Assembly (NCBI RefSeq): GCF_014650755.1
Contig: NZ_BMVO01000006.1
Coordinates: 124,001-188,000 of the forward strand
From: Streptomyces chryseus
GTDB taxonomy: Bacteria > Actinomycetota > Actinomycetes > Streptomycetales > Streptomycetaceae
Direction: 5' to 3'
DNA length: 64,000 nucleotides
Below the pieces are notes generated by a model. That model did no database searches. It was not told the origin of the DNA and worked only from the letters and a program-made list of their open reading frames with translations. This document shows positions 9,437 to 18,181 of this stretch, in pieces. Position numbers and translations under genes: made by a program. Numbering within the stretch: the stretch's first letter is position 1; each line of letters opens with the position of its first letter.

Positions 9437-12292
9437 TCAGGCCAGCTGGCGGCGCACCAGTTCGCGCAGGCGGCCGCCGGGGTCGGCCAGCAGCCGGGCC
9501 GGCGGCCCCTGTTCGACGACCTTGCCGTCCGCCATGACGATCACGCGGTCGGCGTCCATGACCGTGCTCAGCCGGTGGGCGATCACCAGGCGGCCTGCGC
9601 TCAGCCGGCGCGTGCTCTCCATGACGATGCGCTGGGTCTCGTTGTCCAGCGCGCTGGTCGCCTCGTCGAAGAAGAGGACGCGCGGGCGGCGCACCAGCGC
9701 CTGAGCGATCATCAGGCGCTGCCGCTGTCCGCCCGAGATGGCGCCGCCGCCGGAGATCATCGTGTGCAGCCCCATCGGCATGCGCCGGATGTCCTCGGCC
9801 AGACCCGCCATCTCGGCCGCCTCCCAGACCTCCTCCTGGGAGAAGACCTCGGCGCCGCTGATGCACTCCAGGATCGATCCGGTGAGCGGCTGCGCGTTCT
9901 GCAGGACGACGCCGCACTGACGGCGTACGGCCGCCTGGTCGAGCGCCGCCAGGTCCTGGCCGTCGTACAGCACACTGCCCGAGACCGGCCGGTCGAAGCC
10001 GATGAGCAGCCGCAGCAGGGTCGACTTGCCGCAGCCGCTGGGCCCGACGACGGCCACGAACTCGCCCGGCCGCACCTCGAGCGACACGTCGTCGAGGACC
10101 AGGGGCCCGTCGTCGGTGTAGCGGAACGAGAGGTTGCGGGCCTCGACGGCGCCGCTCAGGGCGCCGGGCTGCGCGCTCGTGCCGCGTACCTCCGGGACCT
10201 CGTCGAGGACCGGCTTGATCTGTTCGAACATGGGCAGGACGGCGGCGACCGAGATGAGCGCGCCGGTGAGCTGGGTGACCGAGGTCAGCAGCATGGTGAC
10301 GGCCGTGCTGAAGGTCAGGAAGGCGCCGGCGGACATGCTGCCCCGGGCGGGCCCCGCCAGCAGCATGAACATGATGAGCGAGCAGAGCGGCAGGTAGACG
10401 GCGTCGAGGACCGTGGTGAGGTTCCTGATGCGGCCCGCGCGCTGCTGGAGTTCGCGGGAGCGGGCGAACTCGCGGGCCCAGGCGGCGTACGCGAAACTCT
10501 CGGCGGCGGCGACCCGCAGCTTGGGCAGTCCCCGCAGGGTCTGGAACGCCTGGTTGTTGAGCTTGTTGCCGAGCTCGACCAGCCGCCGCTGCCAGCGCAC
10601 CTGCCACAGGCCCATCCCGAGGAACACGGCGCCGATGACCACCAGCATGGCGATCGCCGCCAGTGCCAGCGGCACGCTGAACCAGAACAGCAGCACGACG
10701 TTCATCGCGCCCACGGTGCTCGCCTGCACGGCCACCGGGCCGAGTCCGGACAGCACTCTGCGGATGGCACTGATGCCCATGGCCGCGCTCGCCAGTTCCC
10801 CGGTGGAGCGCTCGGTGAAGAACTTCGCCGGCAGCCTCAGCAGCCGGTCCCAGACGGCCGGCTGAAGGGTGGCCTCGACGCGGCCTTCCATCCGGAGGAT
10901 GGTGAGGTTCTGCAGCAGCATGAACGACGCCGTGACGATGCTGGTGATCATGACGGCGAGGGAGACCTGGACGATGAGGCCGCTCTCGGCGTTCGGTACG
11001 TACACGCCGAGCACCTGGCCGGTCGCGATCGGGACGAGACCGCCGAGGCCGACCGTCACCAGACCGCTCAGGAGCAGGTTCCGCAGGTCGAGGCGGGTGT
11101 CACGGAGGCTGAAGCGCAGCAGCCGCCACAGGGTCGCGGGCCGGTCGGGCAGAGGCCGGTAGAACATGACCGCGCGCGGCTGGAAGTCGTCCGCGTTGTC
11201 CTTGCCGACCCGGATCCGCAGGCCCGAGGCCGGGTTGAGCGCCTCGTACCCTCCGCGCCGCCACACCAGCGCGACGGGCGCGCCGGACTTGGCGCGGTGC
11301 CCGACCAGGGGCCCGGAGTTCACCCGCCACCAGCGCCCGTCGAGCCGTACGTCGCGGGTGCGGACCCGGGAGTGCAGCGCGATGCGTTCGACGGGGGTGA
11401 CGCGGTCGTCGGCCGCGCCGCCCTTCGGCGGCTCGGTGAGGGTGATGCCCGCCGCCCGCGCGACCCGGTTGCAGACGGCGAAGGTCGCGTCGTCGCTCGC
11501 GCGGTCGGTGGCCGCCGTACCGCGTCCGGACCGGTCGGGGCGGCCGATGGAGGCGACCAGGGCCTGGTCCGCCCGTTCGCGCACGGCCGCGCCGGCCTTG
11601 ATGCCGGCCGCCGTCCGGTCCTCGTGGGCGCGCTCCAGTTCCTCGATCCAGTGGTCGACGGCGGACAGCAGCCGGTACTGCTGGTTCACCAGCTGCTGCC
11701 ACATCGCGGTCTCGATCAGCAGATCACCGGCGGCCTCGTGGCCGTAGGAGGCGCCGTACTGCACGCTGCCGGGCGAGACCGGCATCCACAGGACGTCGTC
11801 GTCGGCCACCGGCCCCTCGATGTCCGGCCGGCCGTCCAGCGGGGCCTGGAAGAGCACGCCCAGGCCGCGCCCGACGCCGAGCGCGAAGGCGTGGTCGAGC
11901 GGGCTCTCGTACGCCGCGCCGGCGTCCCCGTAGCCATGGGCGTAGCTCTCGGCGTACTGCGGCTGCCGGTGCAGCTCCCGCAGCGGGATCCGCCGCAGCA
12001 CGCAGTCCTGCGACGGCCGGCCGAGCAGGGTGTGCTGGGGGCCTTCGACGGGGCCGAGCAGCAGTGTCCCCGCTTCGAGGCGGCCGAGGAAGTGCCAGTG
12101 GCCCCGCTGGACGGCGTCGACCGCGAACAGGTCGAGCGCGCCGCCCACGACGAGCCACAGCACCTGCGGCCCCTCCAGCGGCAGGCTGCGCAGTCCGGCG
12201 CAGTCGACGGGCGCGCCGAGGCCGCCGAGCGCGTAGGTCACCGCGTCGGCCCCCTGCGGGCTCTCGACGGCGGGCGGGTGTACGGACGACAT
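9437..12292 (-). CDS. NHLP-type bacteriocin export ABC transporter, permease/ATPase subunit without peptidase
   Basis: The 951-aa protein has three parts. Residues about 1-370 are a long cytoplasmic N-terminal region typical of the NHLM permease/ATPase family, ending near YRPLPDRPATLWRLLRFSLR. An ABC exporter membrane domain with six helices follows (about 400-690). The ATPase has Walker A GPSGCGKST, signature ISGGQRQRLMIAQAL, Walker B VLFFDEATSALD and switch IAHRLST. It lacks the C39 protease found in its partner, whose stop codon ends 1 nt before this ATG, so the two are co-translated and probably form a heterodimeric exporter. This is the last gene of the export operon. Confidence 0.9.
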   Translation of the reverse strand: MSSVHPPAVESPQGADAVTYALGGLGAPVDCAGLRSLPLEGPQVLWLVVGGALDLFAVDAVQRGHWHFLGRLEAGTLLLGPVEGPQHTLLGRPSQDCVLRRIPLRELHRQPQYAESYAHGYGDAGAAYESPLDHAFALGVGRGLGVLFQAPLDGRPDIEGPVADDDVLWMPVSPGSVQYGASYGHEAAGDLLIETAMWQQLVNQQYRLLSAVDHWIEELERAHEDRTAAGIKAGAAVRERADQALVASIGRPDRSGRGTAATDRASDDATFAVCNRVARAAGITLTEPPKGGAADDRVTPVERIALHSRVRTRDVRLDGRWWRVNSGPLVGHRAKSGAPVALVWRRGGYEALNPASGLRIRVGKDNADDFQPRAVMFYRPLPDRPATLWRLLRFSLRDTRLDLRNLLLSGLVTVGLGGLVPIATGQVLGVYVPNAESGLIVQVSLAVMITSIVTASFMLLQNLTILRMEGRVEATLQPAVWDRLLRLPAKFFTERSTGELASAAMGISAIRRVLSGLGPVAVQASTVGAMNVVLLFWFSVPLALAAIAMLVVIGAVFLGMGLWQVRWQRRLVELGNKLNNQAFQTLRGLPKLRVAAAESFAYAAWAREFARSRELQQRAGRIRNLTTVLDAVYLPLCSLIMFMLLAGPARGSMSAGAFLTFSTAVTMLLTSVTQLTGALISVAAVLPMFEQIKPVLDEVPEVRGTSAQPGALSGAVEARNLSFRYTDDGPLVLDDVSLEVRPGEFVAVVGPSGCGKSTLLRLLIGFDRPVSGSVLYDGQDLAALDQAAVRRQCGVVLQNAQPLTGSILECISGAEVFSQEEVWEAAEMAGLAEDIRRMPMGLHTMISGGGAISGGQRQRLMIAQALVRRPRVLFFDEATSALDNETQRIVMESTRRLSAGRLVIAHRLSTVMDADRVIVMADGKVVEQGPPARLLADPGGRLRELVRRQLA

Positions 12293-12293
12293 G

Positions 12294-14567
12294 TCAGTGC
12301 TCCTTGACCAGCTCGGCGTACGCCCCGCCGGCGGCGACCAGGTCCTCGTGGCGGCCGCGCTCGACGACCGCGCCGTGGTCGAGCACCACGATCTCGTCGC
12401 TGTCGCGCACCGTGCTCAGCCGGTGGGCGATGACGACGCAGGCGCAGCCGCGCCGCCGCAGGTTGTCGATGATGACCCGCTCGGTCTCGGCGTCCAGGGC
12501 GCTCGTCACCTCGTCGAGCACGAGGACGCTGGGCCGCCTCACCAGCGCGCGGGCGATCTCCAGGCGCTGGCGCTGCCCGCCGGAGAAGTTGCGGCCGTCC
12601 TGCTCGACGCGGCTGTGGATGCCGTCGGGGCGCCGCGCGATCACGTCGTACAGAGCGGCGTCCTGGAGGGCGGTGACGACGGCCTCGTCCGGGATGGAGG
12701 GGTCCCAGAGCGCGACGTTGTCCCGGACCGTGCCCTCGAAGAGGAAGACGTCCTGGTCGACGAAGGAGACGGAGGCGGCCAGCGCGCTGCGGGAGATGTC
12801 CTCCAGCCGCTGCCCGTCGATCCGGATCGTCCCCTCCCAGGGGGTGTAGAGCCCGGAGATCAGCCGGGAGACGGTCGACTTGCCGCTGCCCGACCCGCCG
12901 ACGAGGGCGACCTGCTGCCCGGGGCCGACCGCCAGCGAGAAGCCGGTGAGCAGCGGTTTGTCCAGCGGGCTGTAGCCGAAGGTGATGTCGGTGAGCGTCA
13001 CGTGCCCGGTGAGCCTGCGGGTGCTCTCGTCCGGCTCGCGGCGCGAGTACAGGACGTCGACAGGGAAGCTCTCGACGTCCTTCAGCCGCGCCACGTCGGC
13101 GGCGAAGTCCTGGATGCGTCCCGCCACCCCGTTGAGCCGGCTGATGGGCGCGGTGAAACGGGCGACCAGCGCCTGGAAGGCGACCAGCAGACCGATGGAG
13201 ATGTGGCCCTCGACGGCCCGCAGGCCGCCGATCCACAGGATCAGCGCGCTGTTGAGGGTGGCGAGCGTGGGCGCGACGACGGCCAGGAACGCGCTCGGCA
13301 CGCCGAGGCGCTGCTGCACGTCCAGGGTGGTCGCGTGCTGCCCGGCCCAGCGGCGGAAGAACCCGTTCTCGCCGCCGGTCGCCTTCATCGTCTCGATCAG
13401 CTGGAGCCCGGTGTACGACGTGTTGGTCAGCCGGGCGCTGTCCGCGCGCAGCTTCTGCGTGTGGGTGGCCCGCAGCCGGATCACGACGCGCATGGCGACG
13501 ACGTTGAGCAGCGCGACGACGACGCCGACGAGCGTCAGCTGGGGGTCGTACGTCCACATCAGGAGGGCGTAGAGGATCACGACCACCCCGTCGACCCCCG
13601 CGGCGGCGAGGTCGCGTGCCAGCGTCTCGGCGACGGCGTCGTTGGACTGCAGGCGCTGGACGAGGTCGGCCGGGCTGCGCTGCGCGAAGAAGGTGACGGG
13701 CAGCCGCAGCAGGTGCCGCAGGAAGCGGGCGCTGCTGAGGGTGGAGGAGATGATGCGTCCGCGCAGCAGGTTCGCCTGCTGAAGCCCGGTCAGTACGGCG
13801 GTGAGCGCCACCATGGCCGCCATCGAGGCGAAGAGCGGCCCCAGCATCGACGTCTGCTCACCGATCAGGAACATGTCGATGTACGTACGGCTCAGCGCGG
13901 GCACCGCCGCGCCGACGGCGACCAGCAGCAGGCTGGCGAGCAGCGCGGCGAGCAGGGTGCCGGTGGTTCTGCGCATGCGGGCGGGGACGGCGCTCATCAC
14001 GCCGGGCCTGCGGCCGCCGCGCCGGAAGGACTCGCCGGGCTCGAAGACGAGGACGACGCCGGTGAAGCTGGTGTCGAAGTCCTCCGACGGGACGAAACGG
14101 CGGCCCTTGTCGGGGTCGTTGATGTGCACGCCCCGGCGGCCGAACCTGCGCCCCGTGCCGTCGTAGACGACGTAGTGGTTGAACTCCCAGAAGAGGATGG
14201 CGGGCGCCTGGACCTCGGCGAGGGCCGCCGACTCCATCTGCATGCCCTTGGCCTGGAGGCCGTAACCGCGCGCGGCCTTGAGCAGGTTGCTGGCGCGTGA
14301 GCCGTCGCGCGAGACTCCGCAGGCGATGCGGAGCTCTTCGAGCGGCACGTGGCGGCCGTAATGGGCGAGCACCATGGCCAGCGCGGCGGCGCCGCACTCC
14401 ACCGCCTCCATCTGGAGGACCGTGGGCGTACGGACCGCCTTGCGCTTCTTGACCTGTACGGGCCGCGCGCGGCGGCGGCCGGTGGCCGGCTCGGGGCGGT
14501 GCCTGCGGCGGCCCGGCGGGGGCGACTGCGGCTGGGACGGCGCCGCGGACGGGTGCGGTGGGGTCAC
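12294..14567 (-). CDS. NHLP-type bacteriocin export ABC transporter with N-terminal C39 peptidase
   Basis: The protein is 757 aa from the GTG at 14567, which overlaps the HlyD-gene stop as GTGA; an in-frame TTG 12 nt upstream is less likely. The C39 cysteine protease domain occupies about residues 45-165, with oxyanion Gln52, Cys58 in VLQMEAVECGAAALAM, His131 in WEFNHYVVY and Asp151 in HINDPDKGRR. Six membrane helices and an ATPase follow (Walker A GGSGSGKST, signature FSGGQRQRLEIARAL, Walker B VLVLDEVTSALD). It should cut the double-glycine leader of the peptide encoded at 15565-15789 and export the core. Confidence 0.93.
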   Translation of the reverse strand: MTPPHPSAAPSQPQSPPPGRRRHRPEPATGRRRARPVQVKKRKAVRTPTVLQMEAVECGAAALAMVLAHYGRHVPLEELRIACGVSRDGSRASNLLKAARGYGLQAKGMQMESAALAEVQAPAILFWEFNHYVVYDGTGRRFGRRGVHINDPDKGRRFVPSEDFDTSFTGVVLVFEPGESFRRGGRRPGVMSAVPARMRRTTGTLLAALLASLLLVAVGAAVPALSRTYIDMFLIGEQTSMLGPLFASMAAMVALTAVLTGLQQANLLRGRIISSTLSSARFLRHLLRLPVTFFAQRSPADLVQRLQSNDAVAETLARDLAAAGVDGVVVILYALLMWTYDPQLTLVGVVVALLNVVAMRVVIRLRATHTQKLRADSARLTNTSYTGLQLIETMKATGGENGFFRRWAGQHATTLDVQQRLGVPSAFLAVVAPTLATLNSALILWIGGLRAVEGHISIGLLVAFQALVARFTAPISRLNGVAGRIQDFAADVARLKDVESFPVDVLYSRREPDESTRRLTGHVTLTDITFGYSPLDKPLLTGFSLAVGPGQQVALVGGSGSGKSTVSRLISGLYTPWEGTIRIDGQRLEDISRSALAASVSFVDQDVFLFEGTVRDNVALWDPSIPDEAVVTALQDAALYDVIARRPDGIHSRVEQDGRNFSGGQRQRLEIARALVRRPSVLVLDEVTSALDAETERVIIDNLRRRGCACVVIAHRLSTVRDSDEIVVLDHGAVVERGRHEDLVAAGGAYAELVKEH

Positions 14568-15370
14568 GGAAGCAGCCAATCGATCGGGCGCTGCTCGGCG
14601 AGGTGGACGGAGCCGGTGGCGAGGGTCATGGACTCGACGGCGTACGGCGGCCCCTGGGAAGTCGACCAGGCGTAGCCCGACTTCGAGGCGCCGGACCGCT
14701 CCAGCCGTACGAGCACGGAGACGGGCTGGCCCTGCCGGGAGAACTCCTCGCCGAGCTGGCCGCTGCCGAGGAAGGCGGTGATGCGCTGGCGGGTCTGGGC
14801 GGTCCTGCCGACGGCCTGGACCCGGCCGCGCAGTACGCCGTACCGCTGCGCCGCGACGGACTGGACGGTCAGGTCGACGGCGGCGCCGACGGGCACGGTG
14901 GAGCCGCGTTCGGCCGGTACGTACAGCATGGCCATGAGGGGGTCGTCGGCGTTCTTCACGCGTTCGACCGCCGCCACGTCCGCTCCGGTGGTCACCACGG
15001 AGCCGATGGCGGCGACCAGCGCCGTCAGCCGGCCTGCCGCGATGGTGCGTACGACGGTGTCGCCCCGGGCGGTACGGACCTTGAGCAGAGGCGCGTCCGC
15101 GGAGACCCGCTCGCCCTCTTCGGCGAGTACGGCGGTGACCTGGCCGGCGACGGGGCTCTGCAGGACGTAACTGCCCTGGGCGTAGGTGAGGATGCCGGGG
15201 GCGGCGACCGTGGAGGAGACGGTGCCGGTGACGGCCCAGACGGCCGAGGCGATCATGACGACGACCGTGACGGTCAGAACAAGCCAGCCCTGGGGCCGGG
15301 CGAATCGCACCGGCAGATCAATTTCCTCGGGCGATTGCAGCTTGGAAAGCGCCTGTTGGCGGAACTGCAC
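14564..15370 (-). CDS. HlyD-family adaptor of the NHLP bacteriocin export system
   Basis: The 268-aa protein starts with GTG at 15370, preceded by GAGGGAAGA. One N-terminal membrane helix (about residues 28-50, GWLVLTVTVVVMIASAVWAV) is followed by a lipoyl/HlyD-like barrel (SYVLQSPVAGQVTAVLAEEG and KVRTARGDTVVRTIAAGRLT) and an extracytoplasmic beta domain. It is the membrane-fusion-type secretion protein of NHLP systems. In a Gram-positive it would guide the substrate through or across the wall. It is the first gene of the three-gene export operon; the precursor gene lies 194 nt upstream on the same strand. Confidence 0.88.
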   Translation of the reverse strand: MQFRQQALSKLQSPEEIDLPVRFARPQGWLVLTVTVVVMIASAVWAVTGTVSSTVAAPGILTYAQGSYVLQSPVAGQVTAVLAEEGERVSADAPLLKVRTARGDTVVRTIAAGRLTALVAAIGSVVTTGADVAAVERVKNADDPLMAMLYVPAERGSTVPVGAAVDLTVQSVAAQRYGVLRGRVQAVGRTAQTRQRITAFLGSGQLGEEFSRQGQPVSVLVRLERSGASKSGYAWSTSQGPPYAVESMTLATGSVHLAEQRPIDWLLP

Positions 15371-15522
15371 GACACTCTTCCCTCAACCACAATGGGCCGA
15401 CCGCATGGAGCCGGCGGCGCTCGGCCGCCGGGAATTCGAGGCGGCCGTACGCCCCGGGCCCTGGGTGGGTCCGGGGCGCACGGCCCGGCCGGTCGGCAAG
15501 GAGAGGACGCCGACGGGCCGTA

Positions 15523-15555
15523 GTCACCGCTGGTGACCGCGCCGCGGGGCGGCGC
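15523..15555 (-). terminator. Two adjacent hairpins between precursor gene and export operon
   Basis: Immediately 3' of the precursor peptide gene lies GCGCCGC-GGG-GCGGCGC (15539-15555), a perfect 7-bp stem. Next is GTCACC-GCT-GGTGAC (15523-15537). Together they look like a partial terminator or processing site that would let the small peptide mRNA accumulate above the export mRNA. The stems overlap slightly in influence, so which one forms is uncertain. Confidence 0.5.
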
Positions 15556-15564
15556 AGGGCGAAC

Positions 15565-15789
15565 TCAGACGCCGGCGACCGTGGCGGTGGCGATGCCCGT
15601 GACCGCGCCCGTGTTGAGGCCGGTGACGCCCTCGACGGTGCCGAGGGCGGAGCCCACGGTGCCCGAGACGGGGACGACGGAGTTGAGGACGCCCGTGGCG
15701 TTGCCGACCACGCCGCCGAGGAGGCCGCCGGACACGTTGTCCAGGTCGTTGTCGGAGATTTCCTGGGTCGCAACCTGGGAGAAGTTCAT
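15565..15789 (-). CDS. Double-glycine precursor peptide (bacteriocin-like) for the NHLP exporter
   Basis: The 74-aa peptide has a 22-residue leader ending EISDNDLDNVSGG, a textbook C39-peptidase leader with acidic and Leu/Val positions before Gly-Gly. The 52-residue core has 12 Gly, 12 Val and 8 Thr, with one Glu as its only charged residue and no Cys, Lys, Arg or aromatic residue. Small-residue spacings such as GTVGSALG recall GxxxG helix-packing motifs of class II bacteriocins. The ATG at 15789 has AAGGGAAA upstream. No lanthionine synthetase, YcaO or radical-SAM gene is nearby, so the product is probably an unmodified hydrophobic peptide. Activity (toxin, signal or structural) is not deducible. 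Confidence 0.85.
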   Translation of the reverse strand: MNFSQVATQEISDNDLDNVSGGLLGGVVGNATGVLNSVVPVSGTVGSALGTVEGVTGLNTGAVTGIATATVAGV

Positions 15790-16283
15790 GATGCGAGTTT
15801 CCCTTCGCGGTGAATATTCGAAACAACCGGGACCGCCCCTGACGGATAGGCCTCAGTGCGAAGGATCAAAGCACGTAAGCGCGTTGGGCAGCCAGTCGGG
15901 ACTTTGCTCGTCCGGGCACATCTCCGCCGGGAATTACCGTGACGTGCACGGCCGTCCATGACTTGGTGACAGGTTCTTCACGGGATCGCCCGAGCTGAAT
16001 GCCGAGAGCCTTCGCCGGGCCCGCGACCGATGTGGACATTCCCGCGCAGACACACATATCCGCAGGTCAGAGCAGGTGTGACTATTTGAAGACGGTGTGC
16101 CGCCTGCGCATTCGATGTGCAGATTCGACGATGTGACACGGTCATTACGGAATGCCACTGCACAACGAGGGGAGAAAACAAGCGAGTTCCTGCCGGAACG
16201 GGTCGCCCAGGTCATCGGCGACATGGGTAGGAAACCGGTCAGGAGAGAACGTCCGTCGCGAACGGCGGCAAGAGGGGACACCC
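15790..16283. other. Divergent intergenic region between precursor peptide and transglycosylase-like gene
   Basis: These 494 nt are visibly less GC-rich than their surroundings and contain no convincing gene. A weak minus-strand promoter candidate for the peptide gene is TTGATC (15864-15869) with TATCCG (15843-15848), but the 15-nt spacer is short. The stretch presumably carries regulation for both divergent genes; no clear operator palindrome was found. Confidence 0.5.
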
Positions 16284-16712
16284 ATGGACCTGAGTGAGGT
16301 CACCTACCAGGATCCCGACGACGAATCAGGCGAGGCCGCGTACGCCCGGCGCGCCTGCGAACTCACCGGCATGGACCCGGAGTACGGCGTACCGGCGCTC
16401 GCCACGATCGCGCTGCGCGAGTCCGCGTCCAACCACCCGCGGTGGCGGGTCAACACCGGCGACTCCAACGCGCACGGCCCGGTCGTGTCGGACGGGCACC
16501 CGCGCGACTGCTCGCGCGGCGCGACGCAGTGCATTCCGCCGACGTTCGCCGCGTACCACCAGGAGGGCACGGCCACCACCCCGTACGACGTGGTGGCGTG
16601 CATGTGCGCCACGGTCAACTACGTGCGCGCGAGGTACGGCGTCAACCAGTCCGGGTCCGACTTCGCCGAACGCGTCCAGGCCGATCCGGACCGGCCGCCC
16701 AAGGGGTACTGA
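16284..16712 (+). CDS. Small lytic-transglycosylase (SLT)-like protein without signal peptide
   Basis: The 142-aa protein has the order of SLT/goose-lysozyme-like motifs: ALATIALRESASNHPRW with a candidate catalytic Glu46, NTGDSNAHGP (57-66), GATQCIPPTFAAYHQEGT (79-96, the Q-x-[IV]-xPxTF element) and NYVRARYGV at 112-120. It resembles the transglycosylase domain of phage tape-measure proteins and actinobacterial PG hydrolases. No signal peptide or membrane helix is seen; five Cys are present. ATG at 16284 has AGAGGGG upstream; an earlier in-frame ATG gives non-coding-like sequence. It is divergent from the NHLP locus. A role in wall passage of the peptide is only a guess. Confidence 0.7.
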   Translation: MDLSEVTYQDPDDESGEAAYARRACELTGMDPEYGVPALATIALRESASNHPRWRVNTGDSNAHGPVVSDGHPRDCSRGATQCIPPTFAAYHQEGTATTPYDVVACMCATVNYVRARYGVNQSGSDFAERVQADPDRPPKGY

Positions 16713-16731
16713 ATCCCCCGCACCGGCCCGC

Positions 16732-17457
16732 TCACGCCTTGCGGGCCACCAGCAGCCGCCAGTGGGGGCTCCCGTCGGTACGCCGGCCGAACTCCTCCAG
16801 GGGCTGCGACCGCACCTCGAACCCGGCCCCGGCCAGGTCGTCCAGCACGCCGCGCAGCGGGAACGTCCGGTAGTACATGACGAACCTCGGCCGCCACAGC
16901 GCGTTGCGCACGCGCATGACGGAGTCGAAGCCGAGCAGTGTCCAGTACAGGGGTGAACCGATGCGCGGGGGCGCCCCGACGGGGAAGGCGAAGAGTCCGC
17001 CGGGCCGCAGCGCCCGGTGGACTCCGGCGAACAGGGCGGGCCGCTCGGCCGGCAGGAAGTGCCCGAACGCGCCGAAGCTCACCGCCAGGTCGAATTCCCC
17101 GGTGAACGGCAGGGCGCGGGCGTCCGCCCGCACCCACTCCGCCGCCGGCTCCCGGCCGTCGTCGAACGCCTCCCGGGCCGCGGCCAGCATCCCGGCGCTG
17201 AAGTCGACCCCGGTGACCCGCTCTCGGCACAGCGGGCGCAGCACCCGCGCGCCGGCACCGGTGCCGCAGCAGACGTCGAGGCCGGCGCCGAACGGGCCGA
17301 GGGGCGCCAGGGCGCCCGCGACCGCGTCCAGGAAGCGGTCGGGGGTGCGGAAGGGCGTGTGATCGAACTTCGGGGCCAGCAGGTCGTAGCCGCGCTCGAT
17401 GGAGGAGAGAGCCTGCACGGTCAGCTCACGGAAGGTCGGGCCCTGGGAGGTGAACAC
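16732..17457 (-). CDS. Class I SAM-dependent methyltransferase
   Basis: The 241-aa protein has the SAM-binding motif I GLDVCCGTGAGARVLRPL, motif II acidic residue in VTGVDFSAGMLAAAREAF, motif III ADARALPFTGEFDLAVSFGA and HRALRPGGLFAFPV. This is the Methyltransf_11/25 pattern for small-molecule methylation. The GTG start at 17457 is chosen because TACGCT lies exactly 6 nt upstream, giving a leaderless transcript; upstream codons lack coding character. It converges with the transglycosylase-like gene, with 19 nt between stops. The substrate is unknown, and it need not belong to the peptide locus. Confidence 0.85.
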   Translation of the reverse strand: MFTSQGPTFRELTVQALSSIERGYDLLAPKFDHTPFRTPDRFLDAVAGALAPLGPFGAGLDVCCGTGAGARVLRPLCRERVTGVDFSAGMLAAAREAFDDGREPAAEWVRADARALPFTGEFDLAVSFGAFGHFLPAERPALFAGVHRALRPGGLFAFPVGAPPRIGSPLYWTLLGFDSVMRVRNALWRPRFVMYYRTFPLRGVLDDLAGAGFEVRSQPLEEFGRRTDGSPHWRLLVARKA

Positions 17458-17463
17458 GGGCCC

Positions 17464-17469
17464 AGCGTA
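17464..17469 (-). promoter_or_regulatory. -10 box of a leaderless promoter for the methyltransferase
   Basis: On the minus strand, TACGCT ends 6 nt before the GTG at 17457, with no ribosome site in between. Confidence 0.45.
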
Positions 17470-17577
17470 GCCAGCGCCCGTTCCGGCCCTGTCGACCCAT
17501 TGACCAAAAGGAACCAAAGGGCGTTAATTGTGACGTAAAGGGCAGATAAGGGCTCTCTTAAGTGGAGGCAGCCTGTC

Positions 17578-18054
17578 ATGACCACTCATCCCAGCATTGA
17601 GCAGCACCCCGATGTCGCCGAGATGCGGTCCCGGTTCGAGCGGGCGACAGCCACCCCGCGAGCCCAGGCGATCGAGACCCTGGCCCTCCTCACGGGCCTG
17701 TTCCTCGCGGCGTCGCCGTGGATCGTCGGGTTCAACGGCCTCACCACGCTCGCTGTGTGCAACCTGATCACCGGTGTTGCCTACGCCCTGTGCATGGGCG
17801 GGTTCGGCCCGGCGTACGAGCGGACCCACGCCATGGCCTGGGCCGCCGCCGTCATCGGCGCATGGACGATCGTCTCCCCATGGGTGGTGTCGGGCAACGT
17901 CGACACCACGCGCAGCGTCGTCACCAACGTGATCGTGGGCTGCGTGGCCCTGCTGCTCGCCGTGGCCATGGCGGCCATGAAGAGCGACAGCTCCGGCTCG
18001 TCCCGCTCGCGCGGCCGGGGCCGCCGGGACAGGGACGTCGGCGCGATGGGCTGA
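17578..18054 (+). CDS. SPW-repeat membrane protein
   Basis: The 158-aa protein has four hydrophobic segments arranged as two repeats, each carrying the SPW signature: AASPWIVGFNGL and TIVSPWVVSGNV. A basic tail follows (SRSRGRGRRDRDVG). GGAGG lies 9 nt upstream of the ATG. Two-repeat SPW proteins are small polytopic membrane proteins of unknown function. It is co-directional with the FHA-ABC gene but separated from it by a strong hairpin. Confidence 0.85.
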   Translation: MTTHPSIEQHPDVAEMRSRFERATATPRAQAIETLALLTGLFLAASPWIVGFNGLTTLAVCNLITGVAYALCMGGFGPAYERTHAMAWAAAVIGAWTIVSPWVVSGNVDTTRSVVTNVIVGCVALLLAVAMAAMKSDSSGSSRSRGRGRRDRDVGAMG

Positions 18055-18079
18055 CACCATCGAGCCGGCCGCACCACCT

Positions 18080-18105
18080 GGGCCCCGGTCACCCGGCCGG
18101 GGCCC
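18080..18105 (+). terminator. Hairpin after the SPW gene
   Basis: The 9-bp stem GGGCCCCGG (18080-18088) / CCGGGGCCC (18097-18105), with an 8-nt loop, begins 26 nt after the stop codon. It separates the SPW gene from the FHA-ABC operon. Confidence 0.55.
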
Positions 18106-18169
18106 CCTCATGTCCCGCGTCCCCGCGCCGCCCGTGGGCGCCCGAGCGGCGAAGACGGGTGCCCCCGGA

Positions 18170-18175
18170 TAGAAT
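18170..18175 (+). promoter_or_regulatory. -10 box of a leaderless promoter for the FHA-ABC operon
   Basis: TAGAAT lies 6 nt before the ATG at 18182 and no Shine-Dalgarno intervenes. The arrangement is identical to that before the ABM gene. Confidence 0.5.
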
Positions 18176-18181
18176 TGAGCC

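Noticed and set aside
16152..16283. Upstream extension of the transglycosylase-like gene as a leader or signal peptide
   Set aside because: The 44 extra residues are polar and basic with no hydrophobic core or double-Gly site, while ATG 16284 has a good ribosome site.
16732..17457. Methyltransferase as a tailoring enzyme for the NHLP peptide
   Set aside because: It is on the far side of the transglycosylase gene with its own promoter and resembles generic small-molecule methyltransferases; nothing ties it to the peptide.
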